Below, one piece after another: positions 25,322-33,852 of a stretch of 64,000 nucleotides of DNA; within the stretch, counting starts at the first letter, position 1; the number at the start of each line of letters is the position of its first letter. Both the position numbers and the translations under genes were made by a program. Below the pieces are notes generated by a model. That model was not told the origin of the DNA, did no database searches, and saw nothing but the letters and a program-made list of their open reading frames with translations. Source of the stretch: Tianweitania sp. UT-5YL-CI-8 (GTDB taxonomy: Bacteria; Pseudomonadota; Alphaproteobacteria; Rhizobiales; Rhizobiaceae); contig NZ_JASCRR010000010.1 of assembly GCF_030010215.1 (NCBI RefSeq), positions 1 to 64,000 of the forward strand, given 5' to 3'.

Positions 25322-26830
25322 TCAATCCATGCGCACGGTCACGAAGCGCAGTTCGCCTGACTTCGCCGCCAGCATCAGCAGCGCGTTCTTGCGGCCCTGC
25401 TTCTTTAGTGCCTCGATCCGGTCGACCACATCCTTTGGCGACGAGACGGTCTCCTGAGCGATTTCAGTAATCACCTCGCCGGCAGCGATGCCGCGTTCGG
25501 CGGCAGCCGAGTCCTTGGCCACTTCCTTGACCACCACGCCCGAGACGTCCTCGGCGATGCCGAATTCCGTACGCGCCGCATCGTTGAGCTCGGTCAGCGT
25601 CATGCCCAGCACAGAGGCGGTCGGCGCCACGTCGTTCTGTTCCTCGCCCGTATCCTGATCGTCGGCCTCGGCCATGTCGGTGCTGTCTTCGAGGCGGCCG
25701 AGCTTGACCTTGACGGTCTCTTCCTTGCCCTTGCGCATCAAAACGACATCGACTTCCTTGCCGACCGGGCTTTCGGCCACGATGCGCGTCAGGTCGCGGG
25801 TGTCGTCGACGTCTTTTCCGTCGAACTTGATGATGACGTCGCCGGGCTGCACCGAGCCGTTGTCGACCGGGCCCCCCTTCATGATACCGGCCACGAGCGC
25901 GCCCTTGGCGGAATCGAGGCCCAGGCTTTCGGCGATCTCGTCGCTGATCGACTGGATACGGACACCGAGCCAGCCGCGCCGCGTTTCGCCGAACTCACGC
26001 AACTGGTTCACCACACCAGACGCAAGCGCCGAAGGAATGGAGAAACCGATGCCGATCGAGCCCCCCGAAGGCGAGATGATGGCGGTGTTGATGCCGACGA
26101 CTTCGCCCTGCATGTTGAACAACGGACCGCCCGAATTGCCCCGGTTGATCGCAGCATCCGTCTGGATGAAGTCGTCATAGGGTCCGGAATTGATGTCGCG
26201 GTTGCGCGCCGACACGATGCCGACCGTCACCGTTCCGCCCAGGCCGAATGGGTTGCCGATGGCCATGACCCAGTCGCCGACGCGGATGGCATCGGAGTTG
26301 CCGAACTTCACCGCTGTCAGCTTCTTACCAGCCGGGTCGACCTTCAGCACGGCGATGTCGGTGCGTGTGTCGGTGCCTACCAGTTCAGCCTTCAGCTTGG
26401 AGCCGTCGGAGAAGTTCACCTCGATCTCGTCGGCATCGGCGATAACGTGGTTGTTGGTGACCACGAAGCCCTGCTCGGCATCGACCACGAAGCCGGAACC
26501 CAGCGACTGCACCTTGCGCGAGCCGCCCTCGCCCTCGCCGCCGCCCTGCCGGTCCTTGAAGAACTCATCGAAGAAGTCCTGGAACGGCGAGCCTTCGGGA
26601 AGCTTCGGCATCGGCACGGTGTTGGGGCCTTCGCTGCCCTTCACGTTCTGCGAGGTGGAGATGTTCACCACAGCGCCCAGAAGCCCCTCGGCCAGATCGG
26701 CGACCGATTCCGGTCCTTGCGCGGCAGCAGGTGTCACGAAGCTCGGCATAGCCGCTGTCGCGGTCATTGCCGCAATGGTGGCGGCAAGACATGCCTTTCG
26801 CATGGCATGCATCACGGTCCTGGTTGTCAT
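25322..26830 (-). CDS. degP: Do-family periplasmic serine protease (DegP/HtrA)
   Basis: A 502-residue protein with a signal peptide (residues 1-37, ending PAAAQG), a trypsin-like domain with the triad His128 (TNNHVIA), Asp158 (TDTRTDIAVLK) and Ser233 (GNSGGPL), then two PDZ domains (about 280-380 and 405-495). A Gly/Glu-rich loop (residues 90-105) corresponds to the LA loop of DegP. It degrades or refolds misfolded periplasmic proteins. I start at 26830, where GGGAGG precedes the ATG by 9 bases; the long frame back to 27250 crosses hflC. It ends a minus-strand run after hflK, hflC and DUF2065. Confidence 0.96.
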   Translation of the reverse strand: MTTRTVMHAMRKACLAATIAAMTATAAMPSFVTPAAAQGPESVADLAEGLLGAVVNISTSQNVKGSEGPNTVPMPKLPEGSPFQDFFDEFFKDRQGGGEGEGGSRKVQSLGSGFVVDAEQGFVVTNNHVIADADEIEVNFSDGSKLKAELVGTDTRTDIAVLKVDPAGKKLTAVKFGNSDAIRVGDWVMAIGNPFGLGGTVTVGIVSARNRDINSGPYDDFIQTDAAINRGNSGGPLFNMQGEVVGINTAIISPSGGSIGIGFSIPSALASGVVNQLREFGETRRGWLGVRIQSISDEIAESLGLDSAKGALVAGIMKGGPVDNGSVQPGDVIIKFDGKDVDDTRDLTRIVAESPVGKEVDVVLMRKGKEETVKVKLGRLEDSTDMAEADDQDTGEEQNDVAPTASVLGMTLTELNDAARTEFGIAEDVSGVVVKEVAKDSAAAERGIAAGEVITEIAQETVSSPKDVVDRIEALKKQGRKNALLMLAAKSGELRFVTVRMD

Positions 26831-26943
26831 CAGGGATAGCCTCCCGGCGTTGGATGGATGGGGCGCTCGGCGCATTGCGCACATGATGGAAACAAATACG
26901 GCGCGTTTGCGGCTTTGGCCAGGAGAAGCGGATAAATCCTGCG

Positions 26944-27129
26944 TTATCCCCGCACGAGCCAGACGATGCCGACGCCCACGGCGACCGCTACCGTTCCCAT
27001 GATGCGCATGCTGCTCTCGGGAACGTTCTGCGCTTGCGCCGCGAGCCGCTTCGCAAAAGCAGGAAAGCCGCCATAGACCAATCCCTCGAAGACGAGGAAG
27101 AGGCCTATGGCAGCTAAGAAGTCCTGCAC
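26944..27129 (-). CDS. DUF2065 small membrane protein
   Basis: A 61-residue inner-membrane protein with two hydrophobic helices (residues 4-24 and 44-60) joined by a charged loop (AKRLAAQAQNVPESSMR). This pattern is the DUF2065 family, usually found next to hflC or degP as here. The ATG is 12 bases after the hflC stop. Function is not known; the conserved position hints at a part in HflKC or DegP quality control. Confidence 0.85.
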   Translation of the reverse strand: MQDFLAAIGLFLVFEGLVYGGFPAFAKRLAAQAQNVPESSMRIMGTVAVAVGVGIVWLVRG

Positions 27130-27140
27130 TACCGCCGCAC

Positions 27141-28112
27141 TTAGTTCGCGGGAGCGGCAGGCGCCGGCGTGGCGGGTGCGGGCGGAACCGCGCCGGTTGC
27201 AGCTGGTGCGCCAGCGGGCGGCGTTGCACCGGAAAGCCCCTCAGGACCACGGAAATACCTGAAGAATTCCGAGTCCGGGGTCAACACCATGGTCGTGCCG
27301 TTTGAATTCAGCGCATTGCTGTAGGCAGACATCGAACGGTAGAAGTCGAAAAATTCCGGATCGCGCTGGAAAGCCTCGGCGAAAATTCGGTTCCGCTCGC
27401 CTTCGCCTTCACCGCGAACGATTTCTGCTTCACGCTGAGCCTCGGCGGTGATCTCGACGACTTCGCGGTCGACGCGGGCGCGGATACGCTGCGCGGCTTC
27501 ACGACCGCGTGCGCGCAGGCGCTCGGATTCCGCGAGACGTTCAGCCTTCATGCGCTCGTAGGTCTGCTGCGAAACCTCCGCCGTCAGGTCGGTTCGACGA
27601 ATGCGAACGTCCTCGATTTCGAGACCCAGCGAGGTTGCATCCGGTCGAAGCTGCTCGGCGACTTCCCGCATCATCGAGCCACGCTCTTCCGACAAAGCGG
27701 ATTCGAAGCCGCGCACGCCGTATGCCCGGCGCAGGGCTGCGTCGAGACGCGTCTTCAAGCGCTGTTCGGCCAGTTCGACGCTGCCGGACACAGTGGACCG
27801 GAAGCGGCGCGCGTCGTTGATGCGGTAGGCCAGGAAGGCATCCACATCGTAGAACTTGCCGCCCGAAACCTGCACGCGGATGTTGTCGAGATCGAAGGCG
27901 AGGACGCGTTCCTCAATGACCTGGACGTTGTCGGCGCCGAAGAACGAGAACGGCGCCTTGAAATAGATGCCCGGCTCGGTCTTCACGTCGATGATTTCAC
28001 CGAAGCGCAGCACGATGGCCTGCTGTCGCGCAGTCACGACGAAAACCGAGGAGTAAAGCAGGATCAGGCCGAGAACGACTGCGATCCCGATGACAGCAAA
28101 ACGATTGGACAT
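27141..28112 (-). CDS. hflC: HflC, regulator of FtsH protease (SPFH protein)
   Basis: A 323-residue protein with an N-terminal membrane anchor (AVIGIAVVLGLILLYSSVFVV), an SPFH/band-7 domain to about residue 230, a coiled-coil region rich in Arg/Glu/Ala (from ERMKAERLAESERLRARGRE on) and a Pro/Ala-rich tail of about 35 residues. HflC pairs with HflK, forming a cage around FtsH and restraining its action on membrane proteins. Its start codon overlaps the hflK stop (TGATG at 28112). The low-complexity tail of Pro-Ala repeats is longer than in E. coli. Confidence 0.94.
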   Translation of the reverse strand: MSNRFAVIGIAVVLGLILLYSSVFVVTARQQAIVLRFGEIIDVKTEPGIYFKAPFSFFGADNVQVIEERVLAFDLDNIRVQVSGGKFYDVDAFLAYRINDARRFRSTVSGSVELAEQRLKTRLDAALRRAYGVRGFESALSEERGSMMREVAEQLRPDATSLGLEIEDVRIRRTDLTAEVSQQTYERMKAERLAESERLRARGREAAQRIRARVDREVVEITAEAQREAEIVRGEGEGERNRIFAEAFQRDPEFFDFYRSMSAYSNALNSNGTTMVLTPDSEFFRYFRGPEGLSGATPPAGAPAATGAVPPAPATPAPAAPAN

Positions 28113-29212
28113 CAGTTCGCTCCCTCGGTGGTGTTGCGACGCTGCAGTTCAGGCAGCGGCAGATAGGGTACGACGCCCTGCCCGCTGCCCTGCTCCACGA
28201 TCACCTTGTTGGAGCCGCCAAGCACCTTTTCCATGGTTTCCAGGAACAGCCGCTTGCGCGTCACGTCAGGCGCTTTGGCATATTGGTCGTATACGGAGAC
28301 GAAGCGTTGGGCCTCACCTTCCGCTTCCTGCACGACGCGGCTCTTATAGGCCGCGGCGTCTTCGCGGATCTGCGCGGCCTCGCCTCGGGCCTGGCCGAGC
28401 TTCTGGTTGGAATACTGGTTGGATTCTTCGACGAAACGGTCTTCGTCCTGCTCGGCGCGCTGAACCTCATCGAACGCGTCGGCCACTTCACGCGGTGGCG
28501 CCGCGTCCTCGATGGAGATCGCGTTGATCGCAAGTCCCGCGCCATATTGGTCGAGCGTGCCTTGGAGCACGTCACGCACCGAATCGGCGATGCCCTGTCG
28601 GTCGTCGCGGAAAATGTCCTGCGCCGGCTGACGGCCGACCACTTCGCGCATCGCGCTCTCGCTGACCTGGCGCACCATGTCGTCGGGCTCGGCGACGCCG
28701 AACAGATAAGCCTGCGGATCGTTGACCTGATAGGCGACGGAGAAGCGCACGTCGACGATGTTCTGGTCGCCCGACAGCATCAGTCCCGACGAGGTCGAGC
28801 CGCGACCTTCGCCGATCTGGATGAGTTTTTCCGCGGTCGATACCTTCTCGACCGTTTCGATCGGCCAGAAATGGAAGTGCAGGCCCGGCTGCGACAGCTC
28901 TTGTTTCGGCTTACCGAACAGAAGCTCGACCGCCAGTTCGTCCGGCTGAACGGTGTAGACCGACTGGAACGCCCAGAGTGCCACCGCACCAACTGCGATC
29001 AGGCCGATCACGGCTGGGCTCGCGCCGCCCGGCACGATGTTCTTCAGCCTATCCTGGCCGCGACGAATGATATCTTCGAGATCGGGAGGGGAGCCCTGCG
29101 GGCCGCGTGGGCCACCGCCTTGAGGTCCCTGCCCCCAAGGTCCGCCGCCGCCATTGCTTCCACCGCCACCCCAAGGGCCGCCACCGCCGCCGCTTTGATT
29201 GTTCCAGGGCAT
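28112..29212 (-). CDS. hflK: HflK, regulator of FtsH protease (SPFH protein)
   Basis: A 366-residue protein. The N-terminal 50 residues are Gly/Pro/Asn-rich (runs of GGGG, typical of HflK), followed by a membrane anchor near residues 64-87 (AVIGLIAVGAVALWAFQSVY), an SPFH domain and a C-terminal helical region. It assembles with HflC in the inner membrane to modulate FtsH. It sits 105 bases after folA and is the first of hflK-hflC-DUF2065-degP, a common protein-quality-control operon. Confidence 0.95.
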   Translation of the reverse strand: MPWNNQSGGGGGPWGGGGSNGGGGPWGQGPQGGGPRGPQGSPPDLEDIIRRGQDRLKNIVPGGASPAVIGLIAVGAVALWAFQSVYTVQPDELAVELLFGKPKQELSQPGLHFHFWPIETVEKVSTAEKLIQIGEGRGSTSSGLMLSGDQNIVDVRFSVAYQVNDPQAYLFGVAEPDDMVRQVSESAMREVVGRQPAQDIFRDDRQGIADSVRDVLQGTLDQYGAGLAINAISIEDAAPPREVADAFDEVQRAEQDEDRFVEESNQYSNQKLGQARGEAAQIREDAAAYKSRVVQEAEGEAQRFVSVYDQYAKAPDVTRKRLFLETMEKVLGGSNKVIVEQGSGQGVVPYLPLPELQRRNTTEGAN

Positions 29213-29317
29213 GAATGTCCTTTCAGTCCGTTACCCAAGCCGCGCCGCAGCACAACTCCCTACGCTTAAGCCTTCTATAGGGATGCCAACGCCCGCTTTC
29301 AACGCAATACCGGCTTG

Positions 29318-29839
29318 TTAGAGATTGTTTGAATGCGCGTTTAGACGTCTTTGGTAAACGTTATAGCGTGTCGCGTGGCTATCGGTCGCGCCTGCGGGCA
29401 CGTCTTCGCTCTCGATCACCTCCCAGATGTCGGGATCGATGGCCGGAAAAAAAGTGTCGCCTTCAACGTCGGCGAGCACATGCGTGACATAAAGCAGATC
29501 GGTGACCGGCAGAACCTGGCGATAGATTTCCCCGCCGCCGATGATGCAGATCTCATCGACGCCGGATCCGGCGTCCGCGCGCCGTAGCGCTTCGTCCAGC
29601 GTAGCCGCCGTCTCTATGCCGTCCGCATGAAATTCGGGATTGCGGGTGATGACGATGTTCCGCCTGCCCGGTAGCGGTCGCCCGATACTCTCGAAGGTTT
29701 TGCGCCCCATGACCATCGGCTTGCCCATGGTCCCAGCCTTGAACCGCTTGAGATCGGTCGACAGTTTCCAGGGCAGGCCCTTGTCACGACCGATCACACC
29801 GTTTTTGGCTATAGCAACATAGATCGCTGTTTTGGTCAT
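29318..29839 (-). CDS. folA: Dihydrofolate reductase
   Basis: A 173-residue enzyme reducing dihydrofolate to tetrahydrofolate with NADPH. Family segments: IAKNGVIGRDKGLPWKLSTD (substrate Asp in the LPWKLSTDL loop), MGRKTFESIGRPLPGRRNIV for the cofactor, and ICIIGGGEIYRQVL. It recycles the dihydrofolate produced by ThyA encoded upstream on the same strand. Its start overlaps the stop of the DUF4424 gene (ATGA, 29836-29839). The three genes thyA, DUF4424 and folA appear to be one transcription unit. Confidence 0.96.
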   Translation of the reverse strand: MTKTAIYVAIAKNGVIGRDKGLPWKLSTDLKRFKAGTMGKPMVMGRKTFESIGRPLPGRRNIVITRNPEFHADGIETAATLDEALRRADAGSGVDEICIIGGGEIYRQVLPVTDLLYVTHVLADVEGDTFFPAIDPDIWEVIESEDVPAGATDSHATRYNVYQRRLNAHSNNL

Positions 29840-30855
29840 TTGCCATTATCCTGCGACGACGCATCGAAATTGACTGGCTTCATGATCAAGATGTCGACGT
29901 CGTGTTCGGGATAATAATCCTTCGCCTTCATCTGGAAGGTCGTCGGCCCGATCTTTTTAACGTCCTTGCCGCAGAAGCTGACGAGGTTCTTGGGGTCGCC
30001 CTTGTCGATGGTCAGCGTGAAATCGCCGATGGTACCGAGGCTCCAATTGCCGCCTGTGGTCAAAATGTAGGAAATCCAGGTTTCCGTATAAGGCGTGTAG
30101 CCGTCCTTGTTGGCCTTTGTGGCCTGTTCGATGGTGCGCTTGAACGTGTCGTCGGCGCAGTATTTTTCCTGGTAGCCGACGAAATTCGGCTGGAACTTGC
30201 CTTCGTAATAGAAGCTGGTCCCGGCCGTGCCGCCAACGCTGGGCTTGTAGACATGGGAGACCGCGACATCCTTTCCGGCCGGGAATATCGCATCCCACCA
30301 ATAGGTCGAGCGCAGCTTCCAGTATGGCACCATGGTGTCCATGTCGTCGTTGTAGCCGTCGGGAATGACGATGCCACGGCGCTGCCAATCGTCGGTGATG
30401 TCAGCGGAAAGCGTCTTCAGCGCAGCCGCGGACGCATCGCCAAACGGCATCAGCGGCACATTGTGCGCCTTCAAATCCTCCGTTACGTCTATGCCGGCGG
30501 CAAAGGCGCGCTGCTCAAGCTTTGGCTCAATCGCCTTGCCGTCCATCTCTACGGAGAAGTCGAGGAAATTGTCGCTCGCAGTGTCGGGAATACCGACATC
30601 GGAATAGGGCGACGCCTCGATATCCGGCATCGGGAAGGCGACGATGGTGGTGACATCCTTGTCCGAAGAATTTCGGAACACATAGTCGACCGTCACCTTC
30701 TCCTGAGAGATGAAAAGGTCTTCCTTGACCATCTCGATGTCGAAGGTGCGACCGAACACCAGCCCGCCGGTTTCGAACACGGCCGTGGTGTCGTTGGCGA
30801 AAGCGGGACAGGCCGCAAGCAGCATTGCGGCAGCGACGGCAGTTCGAGACATCAT
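29836..30855 (-). CDS. DUF4424 family exported protein
   Basis: A 339-residue protein with a clear signal peptide (MMSRTAVAAAMLLAACPAFA, cut before NDTTAV) and the DUF4424 pattern of a beta-rich domain (TGGLVFGRTFDIEMVKEDLF, then VDYVFRNSSDKDVTTIVAFP, a region around VPYWKLRSTYWWDAIFPAGK). It is expected in the periplasm or on the cell surface; the family has no known function. It lies between thyA and folA, two genes that are normally adjacent, and shares an ATGA overlap with folA, so it is cotranslated with it although its product leaves the cytoplasm. Confidence 0.85.
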   Translation of the reverse strand: MMSRTAVAAAMLLAACPAFANDTTAVFETGGLVFGRTFDIEMVKEDLFISQEKVTVDYVFRNSSDKDVTTIVAFPMPDIEASPYSDVGIPDTASDNFLDFSVEMDGKAIEPKLEQRAFAAGIDVTEDLKAHNVPLMPFGDASAAALKTLSADITDDWQRRGIVIPDGYNDDMDTMVPYWKLRSTYWWDAIFPAGKDVAVSHVYKPSVGGTAGTSFYYEGKFQPNFVGYQEKYCADDTFKRTIEQATKANKDGYTPYTETWISYILTTGGNWSLGTIGDFTLTIDKGDPKNLVSFCGKDVKKIGPTTFQMKAKDYYPEHDVDILIMKPVNFDASSQDNGK

Positions 30856-30939
30856 CCCCCCTTAATCCCCTTGGAAGCGCCTACCATGCCTCTGGATCGT
30901 GCATGACGCCAGCGGCAACCACAGCTCTTTACCCCGTGG

Positions 30940-31734
30940 TCACACCGCGATGGGAGCCCGGATGCTTGGGTCGGCAACATAATTCTCCAGCCGGAAATCC
31001 TCGAACCGGAACGCGAAGAGATCGGTCACATCGGGATTGATCCACAGCGTCGGCAGCGCCTTCGGCTTGCGCGTCAGTTGCTCGCGCGCCTGTTCGAAAT
31101 GGTTGGAGTAGATATGCGCGTCGCCCAGCGTGTGGACGAAATCGCCGGGCTTCAACCCCACCACCTGCGCAACCATCACCGTCAGAAGCGCATAGGACGC
31201 AATGTTGAACGGCACGCCCAAAAAGATGTCCGCGGAGCGCTGGTAGAGCTGGCAGGACAGTTTTCCGTCCGACACATAAAACTGGAACAGGCAGTGGCAG
31301 GGCGGCAGCGCCATCTGGTCCACCTCTTCCGGATTCCAGGCCGAGACGATCAGCCGGCGCGAATGAGGATTCTTGCGCAACTGGACGAGAAGATTCGCGA
31401 TCTGGTCGATCTCGCCGCCATCTTTGGTTGGCCATGACCGCCATTGCTTGCCATAGACCGGGCCGAGGTCGCCGTTCTCGTCGGCCCATTCGTCCCAGAT
31501 GGTGACGCCATGGTCGTTGAGATATTTGATGTTGGTGTCGCCCGCCAGAAACCAAAGCAGTTCGTGGATGATCGACTTCAGGTGCAATTTCTTGGTCGTC
31601 AGCACCGGAAAGCCTTCGCTCAAGTCAAACCGCATCTGGTAGCCGAACACCGAGCGCGTACCGGTACCGGTGCGGTCGCTGCGGTCGAAGCCGTTTTCGA
31701 GCACATGGCTGAGGAGATCGAGATATTGGCGCAT
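30940..31734 (-). CDS. thyA: Thymidylate synthase
   Basis: A 264-residue enzyme, the same length as the E. coli protein, methylating dUMP with methylene-tetrahydrofolate. The catalytic Cys146 lies in [13 protein letters not shown]; the phosphate-binding [11 protein letters not shown] near residue 18 and [11 protein letters not shown] (124-140) are present, as is the C-terminal RAPIAV. I start at 31734; the longer frame adds 38 residues that are not family-like. It leads the folate run with DUF4424 and folA. Confidence 0.97.
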   Translation of the reverse strand: MRQYLDLLSHVLENGFDRSDRTGTGTRSVFGYQMRFDLSEGFPVLTTKKLHLKSIIHELLWFLAGDTNIKYLNDHGVTIWDEWADENGDLGPVYGKQWRSWPTKDGGEIDQIANLLVQLRKNPHSRRLIVSAWNPEEVDQMALPPCHCLFQFYVSDGKLSCQLYQRSADIFLGVPFNIASYALLTVMVAQVVGLKPGDFVHTLGDAHIYSNHFEQAREQLTRKPKALPTLWINPDVTDLFAFRFEDFRLENYVADPSIRAPIAV

Positions 31735-31888
31735 GGGATTCGGTCCGTGTGGGCAGCCGATCATACAATGAAGCGCGCGGCAGACAAACCGGATGCGCGG
31801 TCGTCCCCAACATGTCCAGATCGAAAGCCGGCGCACCCCTCTTTCCAAGCGCGGGTACAGCGCCTATATACGGCGCGTCAGCTTGTCT

Positions 31889-32190
31889 GACTATGGTGAT
31901 AAACGGCCAATGAAATAAGCCTTTCGGACCCGGGGGCGGTACCCGGCGCCTCCACCATAAACCGCCGTTCGCGACGGTTTATGATGGGGGCGAAATAGGA
32001 TCGACGAGGGTGTAAAGATTGGACTTTTGCCCGGCATTGTACCACCGTTATCGGGCTAAACTTGTAGTTGCAAACGACAACTATGCTGAGGCACGTCTCG
32101 CTGCTTAATGCGGCGCGATAGTCTCGAATCAAGCCCTATGGGTTAGCACCTTTAGGCGGGGTTCGGAGGTACCTGGCAACAGAAACCTCC
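31889..32190 (+). ncRNA. ssrA: Transfer-messenger RNA, circularly permuted two-piece form
   Basis: The acceptor piece comes first and ends with the T arm (CCGGG, GGCGGTA, CCCGG) and CGCCTCCACCA (CCA at 31955-31957). The coding piece starts at 31986 with GGGGGCG, which pairs with CGCCTCC. Between them, 31958-31985 forms the processed-out hairpin AAACCGCCG-TTCG-CGACGGTTT. The tag frame 32070-32108 encodes ANDNYAEARLAA then TAA, the alphaproteobacterial tag ending in Ala-Ala for ClpXP. The last hairpin (GGAGGT ... ACCTCC) ends near 32190. It rescues stalled ribosomes with SmpB. Outer ends are approximate. Confidence 0.95.
31958..31985 (+). other. Internal loop removed from pre-tmRNA
   Basis: ATAAACCGCCG-TTCG-CGACGGTTTAT is an 11-bp hairpin with a UUCG-type tetraloop that joins the two mature pieces; RNases cut it out to leave the two-piece molecule. 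Confidence 0.75.
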
Positions 32191-32409
32191 ACTTCTCTCT
32201 CTCCCGAAATTGTCTCTGAAATTCCCGCCGGCACACGCTGACAGCGCTTCCGCGCATGTCGTTCCGTTGGCTTTCCGCAACGCCGACCTGGACCGCAATT
32301 CGCCGGACCCATGCACGGCCCGGCCTACAATTGCGTCGAGGTGCCGCGCGGAACGGTGGAGGACCGCGCAACCTTTCTACTCAAATCGATTTCCGGCGGA
32401 TGAACAGTG

Positions 32410-33723
32410 CTACAATGCCGGCGCCATGCTCGCCGCTGGATTTGAAACTGGTTTCTGCAACGATGGCGCAGCGACCTGTTTCAGCCTGGCGTGAAGCCTC
32501 AGCCCGAACACCGCACCCAAAAGGCTGAACCACACCTGGCCGCGTCCGACATAAAACGGCGATTCCAGATTGGCATACAGCATCATGAACAGCCAGATGC
32601 GCAGGAACAGCAATCCCAGTTGCGGATCGTTGCCGCTTTGCTGGCTCTTGTGAAAATCCCTTAACGGGTTGAGCACCAGCCACCAGATCGTCAGGCCTAC
32701 CCCTATCAATCCGCTCGACAAGGCGACGTTGATGAGACCGTTATGCGCATGACCGGCTGTGTTGGCCCAGGTCTCGTGAAAACCGTTCACCAGATCGGAT
32801 GTCGCCCAGTAGGCTTCGAAGCCGAAGCCGGCCAGCATGTGACCCCGCAGCTGATCCAGCGTGAACCGCCATACATCTGTACGGTTCGTGAAGGTGGGGT
32901 CCGATAGTAGCATCTCGACCCAGTCGCCCACCGGCTTGAAGATGACGGAGCCGACGGTGAACAGCGCCATTGAGGCTATCGGGACGAGGCCCAAGACCAG
33001 TTGCAGCGACAAAAGCCGCGCCTTCTGGATCGCGAACGCCAGAACGAACATCACGAGCAGCAGCCCGATCGAGGTCTTGTTGTTGGTATGATACAAAAAC
33101 ACCAGCGATAGCGCCGCAAGCGCCCAGTAGGTCGCTTTTGCCGCCGTCTTTCCTGCCGTTTGCGCAAGATAGAGCCAGTACAGCAACAACACGACCATGG
33201 CCGGGCCGGCCACGTTCTTGTGCATGAAATGGCCGCGCCACCCTCCGGCGTTGATCTGCTCCAGCACTTCGCTCGTGTTGTGGATAGAGACCTCGGGCCA
33301 GAAGATGACGCCGAAATAGGCGAGACCGAGCACAAACATTCCCGCCCATCGCAACAAGCGCCGAAACTGATGGGTGTCCTCGGGTGCAAGCAGCCAGGCC
33401 AAAGTGACGACAACAACCGAAACATGCAGGATATAGCGGCGGACAGACAGGTCGATATGGCTGGATGCGAAGACCGTCACCAGTTGCCAGGCCAGCACAC
33501 ATAGCATGGCGGGCGAAAGGGCGGTCAGGGCGGCTTGCTTGTTCTGCCAGAGCACGAAGCATGACATGAACAGCACGAGCAGAACCGCGATCTGGTTGCT
33601 GGCGTTGCCCGCCTCCTGCGGCAGCAGCACGTTCGGATTCCTCAGATCGAGGAACGGCGTCGTGGTGATCCAGAACAGCGCAAAGGCAGACAGAAAAAAC
33701 AACGCGTTGCCCAGCCGGGTCAC
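32410..33723 (-). CDS. O-antigen ligase family membrane protein
   Basis: A 437-residue protein with about ten to twelve hydrophobic helices and a large periplasmic loop before the last helices, holding FGFEAYWATSDLVNGFHETW and the His-rich NTAGHAHNGLINVALSSGLIG, which matches the Wzy_C/WaaL signature (polymer transfer with a conserved His-rich loop). It would ligate or polymerise surface polysaccharide at the inner membrane. The start is GTG at 33723 without a strong site. It stands alone; no other polysaccharide genes lie around it, so its substrate is open. Confidence 0.8.
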   Translation of the reverse strand: MTRLGNALFFLSAFALFWITTTPFLDLRNPNVLLPQEAGNASNQIAVLLVLFMSCFVLWQNKQAALTALSPAMLCVLAWQLVTVFASSHIDLSVRRYILHVSVVVVTLAWLLAPEDTHQFRRLLRWAGMFVLGLAYFGVIFWPEVSIHNTSEVLEQINAGGWRGHFMHKNVAGPAMVVLLLYWLYLAQTAGKTAAKATYWALAALSLVFLYHTNNKTSIGLLLVMFVLAFAIQKARLLSLQLVLGLVPIASMALFTVGSVIFKPVGDWVEMLLSDPTFTNRTDVWRFTLDQLRGHMLAGFGFEAYWATSDLVNGFHETWANTAGHAHNGLINVALSSGLIGVGLTIWWLVLNPLRDFHKSQQSGNDPQLGLLFLRIWLFMMLYANLESPFYVGRGQVWFSLLGAVFGLRLHARLKQVAAPSLQKPVSNPAASMAPAL

Positions 33724-33852
33724 GTCAGCAACCCATACTTTCGGAAGGACGCTGCCACCTGTCGCTCAACCGCCCTCTCCCAACCTTCAAAATTGGCGGA
33801 AGTCTACAGCATCGACCTTTTCAGAGTGTTACGCCAATCGCTCTAGCTGCCC

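Noticed and set aside
32311-32403. A 30-residue frame on the plus strand between ssrA and the O-antigen ligase gene
   Set aside because: It has no ribosome binding site and no recognisable family; the stretch is probably non-coding or a remnant.
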